Source: Streptomyces sp. MST-110588
Lineage (GTDB): Bacteria > Actinomycetota > Actinomycetes > Streptomycetales > Streptomycetaceae
DNA: 64,000 nucleotides
Reading direction: 5' to 3'
Assembly: GCF_022695595.1 (NCBI RefSeq)
Contig: NZ_CP074380.1
Span: 2,101,501 to 2,165,500, forward strand
Part shown: positions 28,257 to 38,290 of the stretch, one piece after another
Layout: each line of letters begins with the position of its first letter
How positions within the stretch are numbered: position 1 is the stretch's first letter
The notes under the pieces: model-generated
Databases searched by the model: none
The model's input: the letters and a program-made list of their open reading frames with translations, nothing else
What the model was told of the DNA's origin: nothing
Made by a program: the position numbers and the translations under genes

Positions 28257-29435
28257 CTACTGACGCCCCTCCTCGTACCGGCGCAGCGTGTCCAGGTCGA
28301 TCATGCTCGTGTCGAAGAGGCTGGTCTCGTCGAGGGCCGCGGCCGGAGTCCGGTGCGGGGTCCGGGAGGTGTCCGGGGCGTGGGGGGCGTGTGAGGGGGT
28401 CTGCGCGGGCGAGGACGGCTGCGCGGGCGGCGCCGGGTGGCCGGCGCCGTCCGGGCCGTAGCCCGGCGAGGAGTGCTGCTGGGGCTGCTGCCAGCCGTAG
28501 GCGTATGGGTCCTGCTGCCCGTACGGATCCTGCTGGGCGTAGGTGTCGTGTTGTGCGTACGCGCCCTGCTGCCCGTAGGTGTCCTGCTGATAGCTGTACG
28601 CGTCCCCGGTCGCGGCCGGGGCGCCCGGGGCGGACGCCATGGGCTGGTACGCGGGCTCCGCGTAGGGGTCCGGGGTCTGCTGCTCGCCCCCGGGCCCGGG
28701 CCCGGGGTCGGCGAGCCCGGCCAGGAACTCCGCATCGCCGGTGTGCCGCGGGGGCTGCGAGCCGTCCTGGGCGGCGAGGTGCGCGCCCAGTTCGTCCGTG
28801 GGCCGGGCCCCCTGGAGCTTGAGCCGGCCGCGCCCGACCGCCTCCAGCGTCTTGGTCAGTACGGCCTCGAAGGCGCCGAACTTGGCGTCCACGTACGCGT
28901 CGGCGCGCTGCCTGAGCGTCTCGGGGTCGGCGCTGCGCTCCGGGGCGTCGGGATCCTCCCCCTCGCCGTACGCCGGACCGTGCCCGCCGGGAGCGCGGCC
29001 GAGCAGCTTCTCGCGGCCCCGGTCCACCGACCCGATGGTCTTGGTGAGGACGACCTCGAAGTTGGCGAGCTTGCTGTCGACGTAGTCGTCCGCCTCGGCG
29101 CGGATCTCCTCGGCCTCGCGGCGGGCCTCGGCCAGGATGCGGTCGGCCTCGTCCTGGGAGCGGCGGGCGACCTCGGTGTCGGAGATCAGCGAGCCGCGGT
29201 GGGCGCGCGCGGACTCGATGATCCGGTCGGCCTCGGCGCGGGCCTCCTGGACCATCTGCTCCCGCCCGCCGAGCAGCTCCTGGGCCTGGGCCAGCGAGCC
29301 GGGCAGCGCGGCGCGCAGCTCCTCCAGCCCGGCGAGCAGTTCGGCGCGGTTGACCACGCACGAGGCCGACATGGGCATGGACCGGGCGCTGCCGACGATT
29401 GCGACGATCTCGTCGAGCTTCTTCTGCACGTCCAC
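28257..29435 (-). CDS. DivIVA-like coiled-coil protein
   Basis: Cytoplasmic scaffold-type protein, 392 residues. It begins MDVQKKLDEIVAIVGSARSMPMSASCVVNRAELLAGLEEL, followed by long amphipathic helices with EARAEADRIIESARAHRGS and SQDEADRILAEARREAEEIRAEADDYVDSKL. The phrase YVDSKLANFEVVLTKTIGSVDRGREKL is repeated as YVDAKFGAFEAVLTKTLEAVGRGRLKL, an internal duplication. The second half is Gln/Tyr/Pro-rich with a six-residue repeat. Streptomyces homologues are annotated as cell-division-initiation-like. Start GTG 29433-29435. A role in polar growth is inference from the coiled coil. Confidence 0.85.
   Translation of the reverse strand: MDVQKKLDEIVAIVGSARSMPMSASCVVNRAELLAGLEELRAALPGSLAQAQELLGGREQMVQEARAEADRIIESARAHRGSLISDTEVARRSQDEADRILAEARREAEEIRAEADDYVDSKLANFEVVLTKTIGSVDRGREKLLGRAPGGHGPAYGEGEDPDAPERSADPETLRQRADAYVDAKFGAFEAVLTKTLEAVGRGRLKLQGARPTDELGAHLAAQDGSQPPRHTGDAEFLAGLADPGPGPGGEQQTPDPYAEPAYQPMASAPGAPAATGDAYSYQQDTYGQQGAYAQHDTYAQQDPYGQQDPYAYGWQQPQQHSSPGYGPDGAGHPAPPAQPSSPAQTPSHAPHAPDTSRTPHRTPAAALDETSLFDTSMIDLDTLRRYEEGRQ
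28510..28581. repeat. 18-bp in-frame repeat in the DivIVA-like gene
   Basis: Four units of 18 bases starting at 28510, 28528, 28546 and 28564 (TCCTGCTGCCCGTA-like) encode QQDPYG/QQDTYA-type hexapeptides in the disordered C-terminal half. Confidence 0.65.
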
Positions 29436-29632
29436 CTTGGACTCGCCACTCTCTGAAGGGATGAACCGAGCACACAACGCGTAACAACGCGGGACCGCGC
29501 GGGGATGGCGCGATACCGGGGACGACTGTACGGGCATCGGCGTCCGCGGCGTCGCCTTCCGGGGAACCCGGGCCGGAGGCGGCCGGGACCGGTCCGGTCC
29601 GGCCCGGGTCCCCGCCCGGCGCTCTCCCGGCG

Positions 29633-30112
29633 CTACTTCTTCTTCAGGCGCTCGGTCAGGGCTTCCAGCACGACCGGGGGAACCAGGTGGGAGACGTCGC
29701 CGCCCCAGGCCGCGACCTCCTTGACCAGGCTGGAGGACAGGAAGCTGTAGGCGGGGTTGGTGGGGACGAAAAGGGTCTCCACGCCGGACAGCCCGTTGTT
29801 CATCTGGGCCATCTGGAGCTCGTAGTCGAAGTCGCTGACCGCCCGCAGGCCCTTGACGATGGCAGGGATGTCGCGCTGCTTGCAGAAGTCGACGAGCAGG
29901 CCGTGGAAGGACTCGACCTCGACGTTGCCGTACTCGGCGGTGGCCCGGCGGATCAGGTCGATCCGCTCCTCGACCGTGAACAGCCCCTGCTTGGCCTGGT
30001 TGATCATCACGGCGACATGGACGGTGTCGTAGAGCTTGGAGGCCCGGGCGATGATGTCCACGTGCCCATTGGTGATGGGGTCGAACGACCCCGGACAGAC
30101 GGCACGGTGCAC
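29633..30112 (-). CDS. coaD: Phosphopantetheine adenylyltransferase
   Basis: Fourth step of coenzyme A synthesis: ATP plus 4'-phosphopantetheine to dephospho-CoA. The 159-residue length is standard. The nucleotidylyltransferase T/HxGH motif is in CPGSFDPITNGHVDIIARA (about 5-23), followed by KGLRAVSDFDYELQMAQMN, PTNPAYSFLSSSLVKEVAAWGGDVS and a basic end. Start GTG 30110-30112 with GAGGAA upstream. It follows rsmD by 26 bases, a pairing conserved in many bacteria. Confidence 0.97.
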   Translation of the reverse strand: MHRAVCPGSFDPITNGHVDIIARASKLYDTVHVAVMINQAKQGLFTVEERIDLIRRATAEYGNVEVESFHGLLVDFCKQRDIPAIVKGLRAVSDFDYELQMAQMNNGLSGVETLFVPTNPAYSFLSSSLVKEVAAWGGDVSHLVPPVVLEALTERLKKK

Positions 30113-30138
30113 TTGAGGTTCCTCGCTCTCCGGTCCGG

Positions 30139-30738
30139 TCATGACGCGCTTGAGGACGTGCCGGTGCTGCACGTCGAAGCGGCGCGACCGTACCAAAGCG
30201 TCCCCTCGCCGTAACGACGGGCCCGGATCGGTTCAAAACTCCCCGGCCAGGGGAAGGTGCCGCCTCTGGTGCTGCGCTCTACGGTGACCAGTGCTTCGGG
30301 CGCAAGCCAGCCCCGGTCCAGGAGTGTGAGGAGGATCTCGCCAAGATCGTCGTTGGAGACGGCGTAGGGCGGGTCCAGGAAGACGGTGTCGTACGGGCCG
30401 GCCGGCGGCGGTCCGGCGATGACCTGCTCGGCCTTGCCCACCCGGACCTCCGCGCCGGGCAGTCCCACGGCCCGTACGTTCTCCTTGACCGTACGGGCGG
30501 CGCGGGCGTCGGCCTCGACCAGCAGGACGTGCGCGGCGCCCCGGGACAGCGCCTCCAGGCCGACGGCGCCGGAGCCCGCGTACAGGTCCAGCACCCGGGC
30601 GCCGGTCATCGGGCCGTCCAGCGACTCCCAGGTGGAGAACAGGCCCTCACGTGCCCGGTCGGAGGTCGGACGGGTGCCGTTGCCCGGCGGCACGGCCAGG
30701 CGCCGGCCGCCGGCCGTACCGGCGATCACGCGGGTCAT
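30139..30738 (-). CDS. rsmD: 16S rRNA (guanine-N2-966) methyltransferase RsmD
   Basis: Modifies G966 of 16S rRNA during small-subunit assembly. 199 residues from ATG 30736-30738 (MTRVIAGTAGGRRLAVPPGNGTRPTSDRAREGLF). SAM-binding block VLDLYAGSGAVGLEALSRG (about 48-66), catalytic motif VFLDPPY (about 117-123), and a C-terminal strand VTVERSTRGG. Upstream AAGGA. First gene of rsmD-coaD. Confidence 0.95.
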   Translation of the reverse strand: MTRVIAGTAGGRRLAVPPGNGTRPTSDRAREGLFSTWESLDGPMTGARVLDLYAGSGAVGLEALSRGAAHVLLVEADARAARTVKENVRAVGLPGAEVRVGKAEQVIAGPPPAGPYDTVFLDPPYAVSNDDLGEILLTLLDRGWLAPEALVTVERSTRGGTFPWPGSFEPIRARRYGEGTLWYGRAASTCSTGTSSSAS

Positions 30739-30959
30739 GGGGAGGGCTGTCCTTACGTCGTACGGGCCGCCGCGCGGGTCTCGCGGCGCGACGGGGCGGG
30801 AGCCGGCCTTTGGGCCCCGCCTTCCCACGATATGGCGTCCGGCGGGGCCCCGGGGCGGCGGCCGTCCGAGGTCAGGGCCCGGCGGCCGTCCGGGCGCCGG
30901 ACCGGCTCTCACCTCTCGGTGGTGTCCTGCGCCGTGCCGACCAGCGCCGCCGAGGCATA

Positions 30960-31122
30960 GGGCGCTTCTGACGGATCTCCGCGGCCTCGCGACGCCCGGC
31001 ACGCACCCTCGCCGCACGGCGCAAAGGGACAGGTGGCTCCGCCACATGACCCTTCACACCGCACGCCGAGCGCACGCACCGAACACCGCTCCGTCTTCCA
31101 CGGAGATCCATCAGAAACGCCC
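30960..31122. mobile_element. MITE-like element with 25-bp terminal inverted repeats
   Basis: The 25 bases at 30960-30984 are the reverse complement of 31098-31122 with only three differences, all C/T transitions. Both ends start GGGCG and are flanked by TA (30958-30959, 31123-31124), a possible 2-base target duplication. The 163-bp interior has no gene and contains a second imperfect hairpin (31023-31053, GTGGC-TCC-GCCAC core). Size, terminal repeats and TA flanks fit a non-autonomous miniature transposable element. The parent family is not identified here; TIRs of this style occur in IS5/IS630-type elements (inference). Confidence 0.6.
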
Positions 31123-31592
31123 TAGCGCGACCAGGACAGACAGCCGTCCGGCGGGCAGTACTCCGGGCGGCGCGGGTCGTGGCCCAGCTCGCGCAGCTTG
31201 GTGCGCACCGAGTCCGGGGTACGGCCGAAGCGGGCGGCTATCCGGGCGATGGTGGTGCCCTCGTGGAAGCGGTGCACCAGGTCCTCCTCGTGCTGCGGCA
31301 CCCACGGGGCGCCGTGCCCGGGGAACAGCTCGCGCAGCACGTCGCGGTCCGGGATCGGCTCGGCGACATCGGCGACCAGGGCGAGCGCGCGCAGGGCGCG
31401 GTTGAGCGCGATGCGCAGCGGCGGAACCTCGGCCGGCGGCAGGGTCAGGGCGCCGGAGGCCAGCAGTGTTTCCGGGGTGTCCTCCTGCCAGCCGGTGAGG
31501 GTGAGGGTGACGGTGGAGTCGTCGTCGCTGGTCAGTTCGATCCGGAAGACCTTGTCGCCCAGCGGCAGTTCGTTCAGGTGCCTGAAAGCCAT
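31122..31592 (-). CDS. Hypothetical protein with C-terminal HTH-like segment
   Basis: 156 residues from ATG 31590-31592 (MAFRHLNELPLGDKVFRIELTSDDD). The N-terminal half looks like a beta-rich domain (VTLTLTGWQEDTPETLLASGALTLPPAEVPPLRIALNRALRALA). The C-terminal part, HEGTTIARIAARFGRTPDSVRTKLRELGHDPRRPEYCP, resembles a short helix-turn-helix as in resolvase or sigma-type HTH folds. I do not recognise a named family. The TAG stop is made by the last base of the MITE-like element plus its TA flank, so the last residues may have been altered by that insertion. Upstream of rsmD, downstream of recG, same strand. Confidence 0.65.
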   Translation of the reverse strand: MAFRHLNELPLGDKVFRIELTSDDDSTVTLTLTGWQEDTPETLLASGALTLPPAEVPPLRIALNRALRALALVADVAEPIPDRDVLRELFPGHGAPWVPQHEEDLVHRFHEGTTIARIAARFGRTPDSVRTKLRELGHDPRRPEYCPPDGCLSWSR

Positions 31593-31755
31593 GGAAGCAG
31601 CCCCCCAGGGGTCCAAGTACGGCCGGTGGCACGGCGGTTGGCCCGTCGGCCCGGACTGTTTCCATTGTCCCCGGGGGTCTGACATCGCGCCGGGCCGCAT
31701 CACGCCGGGCCACACCCGCGAGGCCCGGCGCAGGGGCACGGCTCACAGGCCCGGC

Positions 31756-33966
31756 TCAGCCCTTGTCGAGGTACTGCTCGCGCTCGGCGTCCAGGAGGGC
31801 GGCGAGCGCGACCCGCAGCTCGGGATAGCGCTCCAGCTCCGGGTCGGCGGCGACGACCGCGGTGGCCTCCTCGCGGGCGGCGGCGATGACCTCCTCGTCC
31901 TCGATGACGGCCAGCATCCGCAGGGAGGAGCGGACGCCGGACTGGGCCTGGCCGAGCACATCGCCCTCGCGCCGCTGCTCCAGGTCGATCCGGGACAGTT
32001 CGAAGCCGTCCAGGGTGCCGGCCACCGCGCCGAGCCGGGCGCGCGCCGGGGAGCCCTCCGGCATCTCACTGACCAGCAGGCACAGGCCCGGCGCGGCGCC
32101 CCGGCCGACCCGTCCGCGGAGCTGGTGCAACTGCGAGACGCCGAAGCGGTCCGCGTCCATGATCACCATGGCGGTGGCGTTGGGGACGTTCACCCCGACC
32201 TCGATGACGGTCGTGGCGACCAGCACCTGCACCTCGCCGGCCGCGAACCGGCGCATCACCTCGTCCTTGTCGTCCGGGTGCATCCGGCCGTGCAGCACCT
32301 CCACCCGCAGGCCGGCCAGCGGCCCCTTGGTGAGCTGTTCGGCGACCTCCAGCACCGCCAGCGGCGGCCGTTTGTCCTGCGCGTCGTCCCCGGGCGGCTC
32401 CTCCCCGTCCCCGGCCTTCTTCTTGGCGCCCTTGGCCTTCGGCGCCTCCTCCTCGTCCCCGATCCGCGGGCAGACCACGTACGCCTGGTGTCCGGACCCG
32501 ACCTCCTCGCGCACCCGCTCCCAGGCCCGGGCCAGGAAGTGCGGCTTGTCCTTGGCGGGCACGACATGGCTGGCGATCGGCGAGCGCCCGGCGGGGAGCT
32601 GGTCCAGTACGGAGGTCTCCAGGTCGCCGAAGACGGTCATCGCGACCGTACGGGGAATGGGGGTGGCCGTCATGACCAGGAGGTGCGGCGGCTGTGTGCC
32701 CTTGCCGCGCAGCGCGTCGCGCTGCTCGACCCCGAAGCGGTGCTGCTCGTCGACCACGACCAGGCCCAGGTCGTGGAAGCGCACCTTGTCCTCGATCAGC
32801 GCGTGGGTGCCGATGACGATGCCGGCCTCGCCGGTGACCAGGTCCAGCAGGGCCTGGCGGCGGGCGGCGGCGCCCATCGAACCCGTCAGCAGCACCACTT
32901 TCGTGCCGTGCTCGGACCCGCCCAGCATCCCGCCCTCGGCCAGCTCCCCCATCATCTCGGTGACCGAGCGGTGGTGCTGCTGGGCCAGCACCTCGGTCGG
33001 CGCGAGCATGGCCGCCTGGCCGCCGGTGTCCACGACGCCGAGCATGGCGCGCAGCGCCACCAGCGTCTTGCCGGAGCCGACCTCGCCCTGGAGGAGGCGG
33101 TGCATGGGGTGGGCGGTGGCCAGGTCCTCGAAGATCTCCCGGCTGACCTTCTGCTGCCCCTCGGTGAGGGTGAAGGGCAGCTTGGCATCGAAGGCGTCCA
33201 GCAGCCCGCCCTTCTTCAAGGGGCGTGGTACGGCGGGCAGTTGGGTCTCGGCCAGGCGGCGCCGGGCCAGCGCCACCTGGAGGACGAACGCCTCGTCCCA
33301 CTTCAGGCGGGAGCGGGCGTCGGCGATGTCGGCCTTCGTACGCGGCCGGTGGACCTTGTGCAGCGCCTCGGGCAGCGGGAGCAGCGCCCGGCCCTCGCGC
33401 AGCGCCGTCGGCAGCGGGTCCAGTGCCTCGCGGGCGCCGGGCAGCACCGCGTCGACGGCCTTGGCGATCTTCCAGGAGGCCATCTGCTGGCAGGCCGGGT
33501 AGATCGGCATGAGCCGGCCGGCGAAGGCGTCCACGGCCTCGTCGCCGCCCGCGCCGTCCAGCAGCTCGTATTCGGGGTGGGCCAGTTGCAGCTTGCGGTT
33601 GAAGACCGAGACCTTGCCCGCGAACATCGCCCGGCGGCCCGGCAGCAGGTCCTTGTGCGGTTTGTGGATGCCCTTGCCGAAGAAGACGAGCTGGAGCCGC
33701 CCGCTGCCGTCGGTGAGGGTGACCTCCAGCCGCTGCCCGCGGCCGTTGTTGAACTTCAGTACGCGGGCGTCGGCGACCTGCGCGACGACCGTGACGTGTT
33801 CGTCCAGCGGCAGGTCGGAGAGCCGGGTCAGCTCACCGCGCTCCGCGTACCGCCGTGGGTAGTGGTGCAGCAGGTCGCCGACCGTGTGCAGGTCCAGGTG
33901 CTCGGCCAGCACCTTGGCGGTGGTGCCACCGAGCGTCTTCTTCAGGGGTTCGTCGAGCGCGGACAC
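31756..33966 (-). CDS. recG: ATP-dependent DNA helicase RecG
   Basis: Branch-migration helicase acting on stalled forks and recombination intermediates. 736 residues from GTG 33964-33966 (MSALDEPLKKTLGGTTAKVLAEHL) with GGAGG upstream; an in-frame ATG three codons earlier overlaps that ribosome site and is less likely. Wedge/OB domain about 50-150, Walker A LLQGEVGSGKT, DEQH box VVVDEQHRFGV, motif III MTATPIPRT, motif VI QLHQLRGRVGRG. A lysine-rich insertion (EEEAPKAKGAKKKAGDGEEPPG) sits in the helicase C-terminal lobe. Downstream of the DAK2 gene, as in many Gram-positive rpmB-DAK2-recG neighbourhoods. Confidence 0.96.
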   Translation of the reverse strand: MSALDEPLKKTLGGTTAKVLAEHLDLHTVGDLLHHYPRRYAERGELTRLSDLPLDEHVTVVAQVADARVLKFNNGRGQRLEVTLTDGSGRLQLVFFGKGIHKPHKDLLPGRRAMFAGKVSVFNRKLQLAHPEYELLDGAGGDEAVDAFAGRLMPIYPACQQMASWKIAKAVDAVLPGAREALDPLPTALREGRALLPLPEALHKVHRPRTKADIADARSRLKWDEAFVLQVALARRRLAETQLPAVPRPLKKGGLLDAFDAKLPFTLTEGQQKVSREIFEDLATAHPMHRLLQGEVGSGKTLVALRAMLGVVDTGGQAAMLAPTEVLAQQHHRSVTEMMGELAEGGMLGGSEHGTKVVLLTGSMGAAARRQALLDLVTGEAGIVIGTHALIEDKVRFHDLGLVVVDEQHRFGVEQRDALRGKGTQPPHLLVMTATPIPRTVAMTVFGDLETSVLDQLPAGRSPIASHVVPAKDKPHFLARAWERVREEVGSGHQAYVVCPRIGDEEEAPKAKGAKKKAGDGEEPPGDDAQDKRPPLAVLEVAEQLTKGPLAGLRVEVLHGRMHPDDKDEVMRRFAAGEVQVLVATTVIEVGVNVPNATAMVIMDADRFGVSQLHQLRGRVGRGAAPGLCLLVSEMPEGSPARARLGAVAGTLDGFELSRIDLEQRREGDVLGQAQSGVRSSLRMLAVIEDEEVIAAAREEATAVVAADPELERYPELRVALAALLDAEREQYLDKG

Positions 33967-34048
33967 GCCCTCCATTGCACACCACGCCACTGACATCCGG
34001 CCGCCGCCACCGGCTTTCGCGCCTGTCACCCGCCCCGGGGGCGCCGCA

Positions 34049-34067
34049 AGCGCTGTCCGGCAGCGCT
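34049..34067 (-). terminator. Hairpin at the end of the DAK2 gene
   Basis: AGCGCTG (34049-34055) and CAGCGCT (34061-34067) with 5-base loop, overlapping the DAK2 stop codon. Could attenuate read-through to recG. Weak. Confidence 0.3.
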
Positions 34068-35747
34068 ATTCGACGCCGATGAGCAGGGGCGGCGAGCCCT
34101 GGCCGCCTTCGTAGACGACCGTGTCCACCGCGAGGTGGTGCTCGCGTACGTACTTCTCCAGGTGCCCGGCCAGGTCGTCGGGGCGGTCCCCGCCGAGCAC
34201 GAAGGTGACCATCTCCCCGCCCGCGGAGAGCATCCGGTCCAGCACCGTCCTCGCGGTACCGGCCAGGTCGGAGCCGATCACCGCCACGTCGCCGTCGATC
34301 AGCCCCAGGACGTCACCGGCCTGGCAGATCCCGGCCATCGTCCAGGACTGCCGCTCGGCGACGGCCAGCTCCGCGTAGCGGGTGGCGCCCGCGGCGGCGG
34401 TCATCGCGACCACGTCCTCGTCGAAGCTGCGGGCCGGTTCGTGGACGGCCAGCGCCGCGATGCCCTGGACGGCTGCCCGGGTGGGGATGAGCGCGACCCG
34501 TACGCCTTCGGTGCGGGCCTGCTCCGCCGCCGCGGCGGCGGTGTGCCGCAGGCCGGGGTCGTTGGGCAGCAGCATCACCTCGCGGGCCCGGGCCTGCCGG
34601 ATCGCCTGGACCAGTTCGCCGCTGGCGGGCGGCTCCCCGGGGCGTACGGACACCACGGTCGCGCCGGCCTCGGCGCACAGCCCGGCCAGCCCCTCCCCCG
34701 GCACCACCGCGACCACCGCGCGCGCCGCCTGCTCGGGCGCCGGTTCCCGCTCCCGGCCGCCGTCCCCGAAGTGGGTGATGCGGATGCGGTGCGGGCGGCC
34801 CGCCTCGATGCCCGCCTCGACTGCCGCCCCGGCGTCGTCCACATGGACGTGGACGTGCCACAGCCCGTCGCCGCCGACGACGACCAGGGAGTCGCCCAGG
34901 CCGTCCAGCCGTGTGCGCAGCCGTGCCACGGCACGGTCGTCGGCCTCCAGGAGATAGATCACCTCGAACGCGGGGCCCGGGCCCGGGTGGGCGCCCCGGT
35001 GGCCAGCACCTTCCTGGCAGGAGCCCTGGTGCCCGGCGTCCCCGTGGCCCGTGCGGTGCGTACCGCACGCTTCCAGGGCGGGGGCGTCGGCCCGTACGGG
35101 GAGCGCCGCCGAGGAGACCTTCCCGCCGAGCGCGTCGGCGAGCGCCCCGAGGAGCACGACCAGGCCGCAGCCGCCCGCGTCCACGACGCCCGCCCGCCCG
35201 AGGACCGCAAGCTGCCCGGGGGTCGCTTCCAGGGCCTTGCGCGCGCCGGTGTGCGCCGCCCGCGCCACCTCCCCCACGCCCCCTCGGACTCCTGCGCGGC
35301 CTCGGCGGCGGCCGTGGCGACCGTCAGCACCGTGCCCGGCGCGGGGTGCGCCACGGCCTCGTACGCCGACTCCGCCGCCCGCCGCAGCGCCCGTTTGAGC
35401 GCTCCGGCGTCCGCCCCGCCGCCGTCCGTCAGCTTTTCGGTCATGCCCCGCAGGAGCTGGGCCACGATCGTCCCGGAGTTGCCCCGGGCCCCGATCAGGG
35501 CGCCGTGGGCCATCGCGCCCATGACGTCGGCCGGCGTGGGCGCGGTCCCCGAGGCGGCGTGCCCGTCGAAGGCGGCCTCCACCGCGCGGGCCGCGGACTC
35601 CAGCGTCAGGTAGAGGTTGGTGCCGGTGTCGCCGTCCGCCACGGGATAGACGTTGATCGCGTCGATCCGCTCGCGGTCCCGGCCGAGCGCCTCCAGGGCC
35701 AGGGCGCACCACGTACGCACCGCTTCGGCGTCGAGCGTGTGCGGCAC
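34066..35747 (-). CDS. DAK2-domain (FakA/YloV-like) kinase-family protein (frameshifted)
   Basis: Homologous to the ATP-binding DhaL-type subunit of fatty-acid kinase. N-terminal DAK2 domain: RERIDAINVYPVADGDTGTNLYLTLESA (Asp cluster for Mg-ATP) and HGALIGARGNSGTIVAQLLRG; C-terminal FakA-type domain: LDGLGDSLVVVGGDGLWHVHVHVDD and GRPHRIRI. Start GTG 35745-35747 directly behind AAGGAGGA, which fixes it. One base is missing at 35279-35283 (a C run): the frame reading ESEG must shift to read GVGEVARAAHTGARKALEATPGQL. With one base restored it is 560 residues. A fatty-acid-kinase role needs a DegV-type partner, which is not in this window. Confidence 0.85.
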
Positions 35748-35958
35748 CGTCGTCCTCCTTGGGCCAAAGGTCCGGATCATGAGCCCCCGGTCCGGCCCGG
35801 CGGCGGCCCCGCACACGGGCCCTGGCCCGGGCCCGGTCGGTGAATGCACCGCACAGTAGTCGCGGGCGGGCGCCGGCGGGGCGGCGGGCCCGGGCGGGAG
35901 CCGGAGCGCTCATGGTAGTTTCGTTCTACGGGAGCGGTCGTTGTATGCTGCTCCGGTT

Positions 35959-35976
35959 GCCCGATGCGAATCGGGC
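35959..35976 (+). promoter_or_regulatory. Hairpin in the rpmB leader
   Basis: GCCCGAT (35959-35965) pairs with ATCGGGC (35970-35976), loop GCGA, just downstream of a TATGCT -10-like hexamer (35944-35949). Possible leader structure of the ribosomal gene; function unknown. Confidence 0.35.
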
Positions 35977-36064
35977 CATTCCTCGCCCTGGCGAAGCCGG
36001 TCGGTCAATGCACTCGGCTCGTCGGGATTTACCGTAAGTGCATCTGAAGTCTTTGGAGTGACCC

Positions 36065-36250
36065 GTGGCTGCCAACTGCGACGTCTGCGGCAAGGGGCCG
36101 GGCTTCGGCAAGAGTGTCTCGCACTCGCACCGCCGTACCAACCGTCGTTGGAACCCCAACATCCAGACGGTGCGTGCAGTGGTCGAGCGCACGCCGAAGC
36201 GGCTCAATGTCTGCACCTCGTGCATCAAGGCCGGCAAGGTCTCGCGCTGA
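36065..36250 (+). CDS. rpmB: Ribosomal protein bL28, zinc-ribbon form
   Basis: 61-residue large-subunit protein. Start GTG 36065 ([25 protein letters not shown]) with GGAG six bases upstream. Two CxxC pairs (CDVC near the start and CTSC near the end) form a zinc ribbon, so this is the zinc-dependent paralogue. Divergent from the DAK2 gene and followed by a strong terminator, so it is monocistronic. Confidence 0.97.
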   Translation: MAANCDVCGKGPGFGKSVSHSHRRTNRRWNPNIQTVRAVVERTPKRLNVCTSCIKAGKVSR

Positions 36251-36283
36251 CGCTCGTCGTAGCGCAGCCCAGCCGGTTGCTTC

Positions 36284-36317
36284 GAAGGCCGGTCCATCTC
36301 GGGATGGACCGGCCTTC
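36284..36317. terminator. Terminator after rpmB
   Basis: Perfect 15-bp stem (36284-36298, 36303-36317) with TCGG tetraloop, followed by TTGG. Lies between convergent rpmB and thiD and may serve both. Confidence 0.9.
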
Positions 36318-36376
36318 TTGGCTTTCCGGCGCGTACGGGCCCGAGGTGCCCGCCCGGCCCCCCGTACGGGCTCCCC

Positions 36377-37219
<843 letters not shown>

Positions 37220-37237
37220 GCCGATGAATCTACTCGG

Positions 37238-37288
37238 CGGCGCCCGCCGGGCAGCCGGCGCCCGCCGGGCAGCCGGCGCCCGCCGGAT
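37238..37288. repeat. 18-bp tandem repeat between thiD and thiL
   Basis: The unit CGGCGCCCGCCGGGCAGC occurs at 37238-37255 and 37256-37273, with a partial third copy to 37288. It is non-coding and self-complementary in part, next to the terminator hairpin. Confidence 0.7.
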
Positions 37289-37292
37289 ACGC

Positions 37293-37313
37293 GGCGCCCG
37301 GAAGCCGGGCGCC
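37293..37313 (-). terminator. Terminator after thiL
   Basis: GGCGCCCGG (37293-37301) and CCGGGCGCC (37305-37313), 3-base loop, six bases beyond the thiL stop. It means thiD is probably expressed separately or by read-through. Confidence 0.65.
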
Positions 37314-37319
37314 GGGCGG

Positions 37320-38290
37320 TTACTCCTCGCCCTCGCCGTTGTCCCCGAAGTGGTCCCACCCGGCCGCGATCCACGGCGCCCCGTCCACCGTGACCTGCGG
37401 CAGCGCCGAGGGGTTGAGCACCTCGCCGATCACCTTCCAGCGGGCGGGCAGCTTCACCTCGGGCGGGAAGGTCGCCACGATCGCGTGGTCCTCCCCGCCG
37501 TTGAGCACCCACTGCATCGGGTCCACGCCCACCGCCGTACCGATGTCCGACATCTGTGTGGGGATGTCGATGCTCGCGGACCGCAGGTCGATACGGACCT
37601 TGCTGGCCTCGGCGATGTGCCCGAGGTCGGCGACCAGCCCGTCGCTGACGTCCGTCATGGCGGTGGCGCCGAGCCCGGCGGCGGCGGGGCCCGCGTGGTA
37701 CGGCGGTTCCGGGCGGCGGTGGGCCTCCACGAAGGCGCGCGGGGAGCGGAAGCCGCGGGAGAGGACGGCGTGGCCGGCGGCGGACCAGCCGAGCCAGCCG
37801 GTGACCGCGACGACGTCCCCGGGCTGGGCGCCGGAACGGGTGACCGGCTCCTGGTTGCGCAGGTCCCCCAGGGCGGTGATGGCGACGGTGATCAGCTCGC
37901 CCCGTACGACGTCGCCGCCGACCACGGCCGCGCCCGCCACCTGGCACTCGTCGCGCAGCCCGTCCATCAGCTCCGTGGCCCAGGTCGCGGGCAGTTCGGC
38001 GGGGACGACCAGGCCCAGCAGGATCGCGGTCGGGACGGCGCCCATGGCCGCGATGTCGGCGAGGTTCTGGGCCGCGGCCTTGCGGCCCACGTCGTAGGCG
38101 GTGGACCAGTCGCGGCGGAAGTGCCGCCCCTCCAGGAGTACGTCCGTGCTGGCCACGACCCGCCGGTCCGGCGCGGTGATCACCGCGGCGTCGTCCCCCG
38201 GACCGATGCGTACGGCCGGGTGGAGGTGAGCCGGGAGGTGAGCTCCCTGATCAGCCCGAACTCCCCCAACTCGCCCACGGTGCCCTTCAT
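37320..38290 (-). CDS. thiL: Thiamine-monophosphate kinase ThiL (frameshifted)
   Basis: Final step of thiamine diphosphate synthesis. Start ATG 38288-38290 ([21 protein letters not shown]) behind GGAAGG. The ATP/Mg motif should read [17 protein letters not shown], but one base is missing in the GGG at 38218-38220 so the frame breaks between TSRLTST and [10 protein letters not shown]. After the shift the protein continues with [51 protein letters not shown] and [14 protein letters not shown]. Corrected length 323 residues. A homopolymer undercall is the likely cause. Confidence 0.9.
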
